Assembly (NCBI GenBank): GCA_009667805.1
Contig: CM019064.1
Coordinates: forward strand, 75,328,400 to 75,392,399
From: Leptobrachium leishanense
Lineage: Eukaryota > Chordata > Amphibia > Anura > Megophryidae
Length of the DNA stretch: 64,000 bases
Reading direction: 5' to 3'
Both the position numbers and the translations under genes were made by a program. Under the pieces are notes generated by a model, which was given only the letters and a program-made list of their open reading frames with translations, had not been told where the DNA came from and did no database searches. This document shows, piece after piece, positions 59,101 through 64,000 of the stretch; within the stretch, counting starts at the first letter, position 1; each line of letters starts with the position of its first letter.

Positions 59101-61200
59101 TATACCTCTACCAGTAATAATCTTTGTCCAAATTTGTCATAAGATCTCCTGCACCAAAGATTTACCTGTGTGCTTCTTCCTTCTCTTATGAAATTGAGGA
59201 CGTGACGAACTTTCCACCGGAATAAGGAGCACCACAAACATTGGAACTTCTGAGTATTCTATCTTCCATTTTTACAGACTGCTATACGCACTATTGCACT
59301 CAATTGAAATATTGGACACTTTTTGCGCATGCCTATCGGATTAGCAATGGACATTTAAATTGTGCACTGTATTGATTATTATTTACAGGTTATCTATGTA
59401 TCCTTTTATATGCACTATTGCACTAAGCCCAGTTTTTATTCTTTTAAGGCACCGTTGCACTTTTGTGCCTACTGTTGATGCACTTTATTCCATTATTCAT
59501 ATGCAAATGAATTAATTGCAGTCTAATGTTTTGCACTATTGACGTGCTGTCAGGAATACCTGCCACCTCTCTCATCTTTGTTTAGCACAGATTTTGGTTG
59601 TTTTTTCTGTGGTTTTTATCCCAGGGCGGCATCATAACTGCATTTATGGGTAAAAACGATATACAACTATATAGGCGCCCACGCTTCAGGGTATATAGCT
59701 TTATACCCACACCCCTTTCAACTCGAACAGCTAGCGTGGGGATCAGACAGATTTCGGCTGGCCGTCCACCGTGTCCAGATTTGTGCGATGGCGTGATCAT
59801 CAGATATTGTCGTCCGACCGATCCAACAACATGCAGGTGAATCAGCCCTCATCCACAGCCTCTGACTTCCAGCGGACGACTTCAGGCAAGTTTTTGCAAC
59901 TACAACAGAATAACAATAGTTCCATTTAAGTGGAATTTGTCAGACGATCTGGTACAAGTTAAATGAAAAAAAGATTAATTGTATAGTTAAAGCGCCTCAC
60001 CACGGCATGGAATTTTTCCCAGAGAAGTGACTCCGTTCAACAGGCTAAGCCTATAGGATTCAAAGTAAAAAAATATATATTATTTTTTTTTACTTCAACT
60101 GCAGCAAAATGCTTATTTATTTTTTGGCAAAATTTCTGATTAAATTTTTTGGAAAACAAATACAATGCTTTAATCATGGCGGAATGCAGCTGTGTTTTTA
60201 TTTTTTCCTTCTTCAATCCGGCTGTGTTTGTCGTTGCTGTCCTTGGTGCTGAAACCTATTTCCGGGTTCCCCTGCGCAGCATGCAGCAAGTTTGTTTTTT
60301 TGCTGTCTCTGGTGTTCTCCTTGGGTCTGAAACCCCATTTCAGCACGGGGGGGGGCTCCACTGCAGCATAGTTTTTTTTTTTCTTCTTTGATCACCGGCC
60401 TGTCAGTCGGCTGACCTGGGTCGTCCAAAGACACTTGACTGGTCGCGCGATGTCATTATCTGTAGTTGGTAAGACCAAATCTGTCAACCGACTACGGACT
60501 CCGTGGATGGCCAGCCTTAAATCGTTCCCTGACAATGAGGGAAGTGAAGACTACCAGGAAAGCGAACTGGTCATGAATCTTCATATTGATGTGATATCAC
60601 ATCAGGCGATGAATATATCCTCAGAGATCCCAGATAGGTCATTGCTTAATAAGCCATCAAACCTGTGCTTGAATTAGTTACAGCAACATGGACGCATGCC
60701 CCTAAGCTTCCGAATCTGTACGAACAAAACGCTGACCAAATTGTATGCACTAAATCACAAAACTGATGCACTGCAATCATACATATGAACAATTTTTTTT
60801 TTTTTTACTCAAAGTTGCATCTGAGCCCTGACACAAAATCACCTTAAAATTAACTTGATGGCTACTGACAGGTGATCATTGGCATGGTGATTGGTCTTTT
60901 ACAGGTATACAAAAATGGAAACACCTCATTTGAATAGTGGGAAAACCTGCCATCAAAGGGATCATGTGAGATCATTCTATAAGGAAGGTGTGATATGCAC
61001 TTCTATAAAAACGACAGACTGGAATCCTATTTCCAATTTTGCAAGTCCTTTGTCAGTATTTGGATGCTCAGCTGGCAGCTGGACTGCCACAGGGACCCGT
61101 TAGGAGTAAAAAAGGGCTTCCAAATAAGGGGTCTCATGACCCCCTATGTATTAAGGGGGGGCAGAGCAGAAGCCAACCCTCCAAAATTTGATTCATAACC
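59101..61200. other. Intron 1 stretch without recognised genes
   Basis: AT-rich sequence with a short inverted motif (TATATAGGCGCCCACGC...GGGTATATAGC, 59668-59700) and poly-T runs. No gene or clear element was recognised. Confidence 0.55.
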
Positions 61201-61214
61201 ACATAGTGCCATTA

Positions 61215-61365
61215 GAGGATTATTAATTATCATTTATATAGCGCCAACAGTGCTTTACAATAACCAAAGGGAACGAGATACAGATAAACGGACATAGGGT
61301 ATAAACAAGAGGTGTAGAGGGCCCTGCTCATAGGAGCTTACAGTCTGGAGGGATTGGGGTTGAGG
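61215..61365 (+). repeat. Interspersed repeat TTTATATAGCGCCAACAGTG
   Basis: The block TTATCATTTATATAGCGCCA, then GTGCTTTACAATAACCAAAG and GGCCCTGCTCATAGGAGCTT is a widespread amphibian/fish repeat phrase. It matches 46370-46480. Class not determined (LINE or SINE). Confidence 0.6.
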
Positions 61366-64000
61366 CAGACCAGGGGAATATTCGCTGTGTTTGACCTCAT
61401 TAGGAGAAGGGGGTACAAAGCAGGTTCAATAATAATTAGGGGTGGGGACAAGGTTGATGACCCTTGCTCCAAAGAAAAAAAAGGTGTTTTTTTTTTTTCC
61501 CTCCAAGTTAAAAACTCACTGTTCTAGCTAGTTGCCCTTCAGTGCCAACCAAACCCCCCCAAAAGTCTGTCATGTGCGAGCTCGGTAGTTCTGTAGGCTG
61601 CCAGCTCACAGTCAAGATTGTTTTCTTTTTAACAAGCTGTTTCAGGGTATACATGGAGATCTAGATGGCCTTTTCCACAGCAGTAACCGGGACACCTTTG
61701 TGTGGATCAACAGGAACTTTATTGTGAAGTCCTGTACAGCGACGTCTCAGCTGAAGAATCAGCCTTTAGCAAGCTATCCAACAGTCTTCCAGGAAGAGGA
61801 AATTCCTCCACATTGCAAGGCTACATCAGATGGCTGGGAAACCTATCGCTATGTATAACCACTGAAAATACAGTAGATTGTCAAGGTGGCCAACGTGTCC
61901 CTTTAACTGCTCTACAAATATACCTTTCAATAAATGGCAGCCAAAATATCACCTAATGCTTTAGAGCTAAAATTCTCATATTTAAGACTGGCAAAACATC
62001 ACGAGTTGCAGTTCTATATTGGAAGATGGTATGTAAGGTTTCACAATTTAAGCTGGACAAAAATTATAAAGCCAAGTTATATATGGCCTTGAACCACGGA
62101 CATACTTGAAAACGAGATAAATATCAACGTATCCTTCCTGCAAAAATAATAAACACGTGGCATCTTTGAAAACGGCCCATGGCTAGATTTTTCAAGTGAC
62201 ACTTGGGTATTGTAACCACTCAATGCAAATTGATTGATGGCAGTGCCCTGAGCAAATCAGTGACCTAAGCTTCAGAGACCAGGACCAGTTATGGATCTTG
62301 CCTCTCTACCAGCCATTGAATTGGATGGGCACTCGCAGAAGCATCCAGTGCCTCCCCCCCTTGATACGCCCCAGCTGACAGGAAGTCACAACCAGAGGAT
62401 AGGATAGCCAGCACAATGCTGGAAAGACTGCACCTTTTATAACAACCTTTAGGGTTAAAATGGGAGGCATAGCAAGGAGAGGTTATGGTTTAAATCCTCT
62501 AACTCGCTTCTGTTTTAACACTAGAGTGTCCAACTCTACTCTGTTGGTATCAGTATGAGCAGATCCTCCTATGACAGTATTATTTCCTGAGTAAGCGCTA
62601 TAAAAGCTCTTTGAATGTTAACAGGTTGTCTGCATCAACACACCAACACTGTAGAAACCAGTGGTAACAATGGAAAACAAGGAAGGTTACATATCCCGGG
62701 AAGATTAGATCATTTAAAGGAATGTACATATTAAGTAATACAGTAAAGGATGTGTGAATGCTACATGAAAGCACTAAGACATTGTACCTGCTGCCAATCA
62801 ATTGCAGTTGCCCATGTTTGAAATTAACAAAAACCCGGGGAGGTTTAAATCAATTCTCCCCATAACACGCTTTAAATGTGGGATCAAATTAAACATAAAA
62901 ATTTAATTTATGCCAGATAGTATGGAGAGATCACACTAAATAAACGACAGAAATCTCAAATGTATCCTTCCTGGAAAATACTTTCAAAACAAAAAAAAAA
63001 ATAATAAGGTTTATAAACATGTCCCACCTGTATGCTCTCAAACACGTGTATAGACAGCGAAAAAAAAAAAAAATGGCCTTTGTTGTTAAGCATGCAGGCA
63101 AATCGAAGGGGGTTTTCAGACTATGGACTATAACTAAAAGAAAAGAAAAATTAGTATTTCAGATGCGCTAGGAACATAGAGATTTATTTTAGGCACAAAA
63201 AACATGCAAGATGGCAGGTGGGAAATTTTAACACCTTGCCATCCAGGAGTCCTTGATGTGGTTGAGGAGACACCTCATAAAACCGATGCATAACAGTGAA
63301 AGAGTTAAACTTCAGAAGACTTGGCCAGGCAGGCACTGCATTGTAGGAGTGGCATGCAGTTAGACAAAGAGAGTGTGTTTCTAAACACAGATCACACCAG
63401 AGAAACATGTTTTGCCTTCAGTTAAAAGAAACTGAAGCATGAAATTGTTCATTTTCAATTACAGCCAGTAATGAATACAAATATAAAACGTTAACCGTGT
63501 CACTGCTGTGCACAGAAGAGAGGGGGGGGGGGTGTCCAGGCTAGACAGTGGTATCAAAGACAATAGCTAGTTGAGAGCAGTTACATTCTCTGGATATATA
63601 GTTATTCACTGGTCTGTACCAGAGATATAAAAAGATAACTCTATAGAATGACACTTCTGCACCAAATGCTCACAAAGAAGGCACATTGCAGCACACAGAG
63701 CCTTCACGATGCCCGCAGAACACCAAGACATGATGGAACGCAGGTCACAGGACATTAACCCCCTATGTGGTTTGATCAGAAAGCACCGTTGGGAGAAGCA
63801 ACCATGAAAAAAAAACAGCGTTTCAGCAACAACTTCAAAAACAAAGAAAAAGAAGCTTCAGTGAAGTTTCTCCTGCAGGAGTTTGAATTTCCCTTTTGTA
63901 ATATGAAGTTTGGATTCATTACAACAACGGTGCTTTCTGAATAACCCTATAGTTTCAAACACATCACAAAATATAATAAACCATAACCAGGCAGTAATCA
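61366..64000. other. Intron 1 right end, no genes recognised
   Basis: Includes two copies of the shared LINE tail (62092-62152 and 62936-62990), several poly-T/poly-A runs and a G run at 63523-63532. No exon 1, CpG island or promoter was recognised. Confidence 0.55.

Larger units (their letters stand above)
24742..64000 (-). other. pafah1b1: PAFAH1B1 intron 1 (partial, at least 39 kb)
   Basis: Everything right of the exon 2 acceptor is read as intron 1; exon 1 and the promoter are not recognised before the window ends. A very long first intron is also a feature of mammalian PAFAH1B1 as I recall. It is filled with the repeats listed below. A small alternative first exon could be present but cannot be supported from sequence alone. 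Confidence 0.75.

Noticed and set aside
63000..64000. Possible exon 1 or promoter of LIS1 at the right edge
   Set aside because: No CpG-rich stretch, donor site in a plausible context or TATA/initiator arrangement was seen.

Overview
The window is vertebrate nuclear DNA: mostly intron, carrying the 5' coding part of one gene on the minus strand and packed with transposon-derived repeats. The gene is PAFAH1B1 (LIS1), the dynein regulator and platelet-activating-factor acetylhydrolase subunit. Five consecutive exons can be read from right to left: exon 2 with the start codon (24532-24741), exon 3 (11540-11624), exon 4 (9983-10057), exon 5 (7654-7860) and exon 6 (265-433). They join in frame and encode residues 1-189 plus one base of codon 190. 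All visible splice sites are GT/AG. Exon 7 onward lies beyond the left edge and exon 1 beyond the right edge, so 24742-64000 is read as intron 1. No other cellular gene, tRNA or rRNA gene was recognised.

The repeat content suggests an amphibian, most likely a frog. The grounds are a CR1 LINE with an 8-bp tail repeat, several Tc1-like elements, Kolobok/T2-like and piggyBac-like TTAA elements, TTA-flanked foldback elements and many hAT-like non-autonomous elements. This is inference from the repeat style and from the near identity of the LIS1 exons to other vertebrates; the species cannot be named.

Layout. 1-7653: exon 6 and intron 5, with an hAT-like element, a 306-bp foldback palindrome and a piggyBac-like element. 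7654-11624: exons 5, 4 and 3, with one hAT-like element filling most of intron 4 and another in intron 3. 11625-24531: intron 2, dominated by hAT-like elements, three of which carry a long internal palindrome plus a minisatellite. 24532-24741: exon 2 with two overlapping upstream ORFs. 24742-37145: intron 1 with an inverted-repeat family, a Kolobok/T2-like element interrupted by a CR1 fragment, a Tc1-like relic and two opposed piggyBac-like elements. 38220-40757: a CR1 LINE. 41690-50850: nested clusters in which elements sit inside elements. 52335-53012 and 57488-59098: two more Tc1-like copies, the latter nearly intact. 59100-64000: mostly plain AT-rich intron.

The most unusual structure is a modular design in non-autonomous hAT-like elements. 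Two families with different terminal repeats (TAGGGCTGTGCAAT and TAGGGATGCACCGATA) each contain a 140-300 bp palindrome followed by a tandem array of 21-28 bp units, and the array units share the core CCATG-n-GCTGGGG-CA. Four such elements have exact 8-bp target duplications. The same minisatellite core in different transposon families, at 2 to about 37 copies, is not explained by standard annotation.
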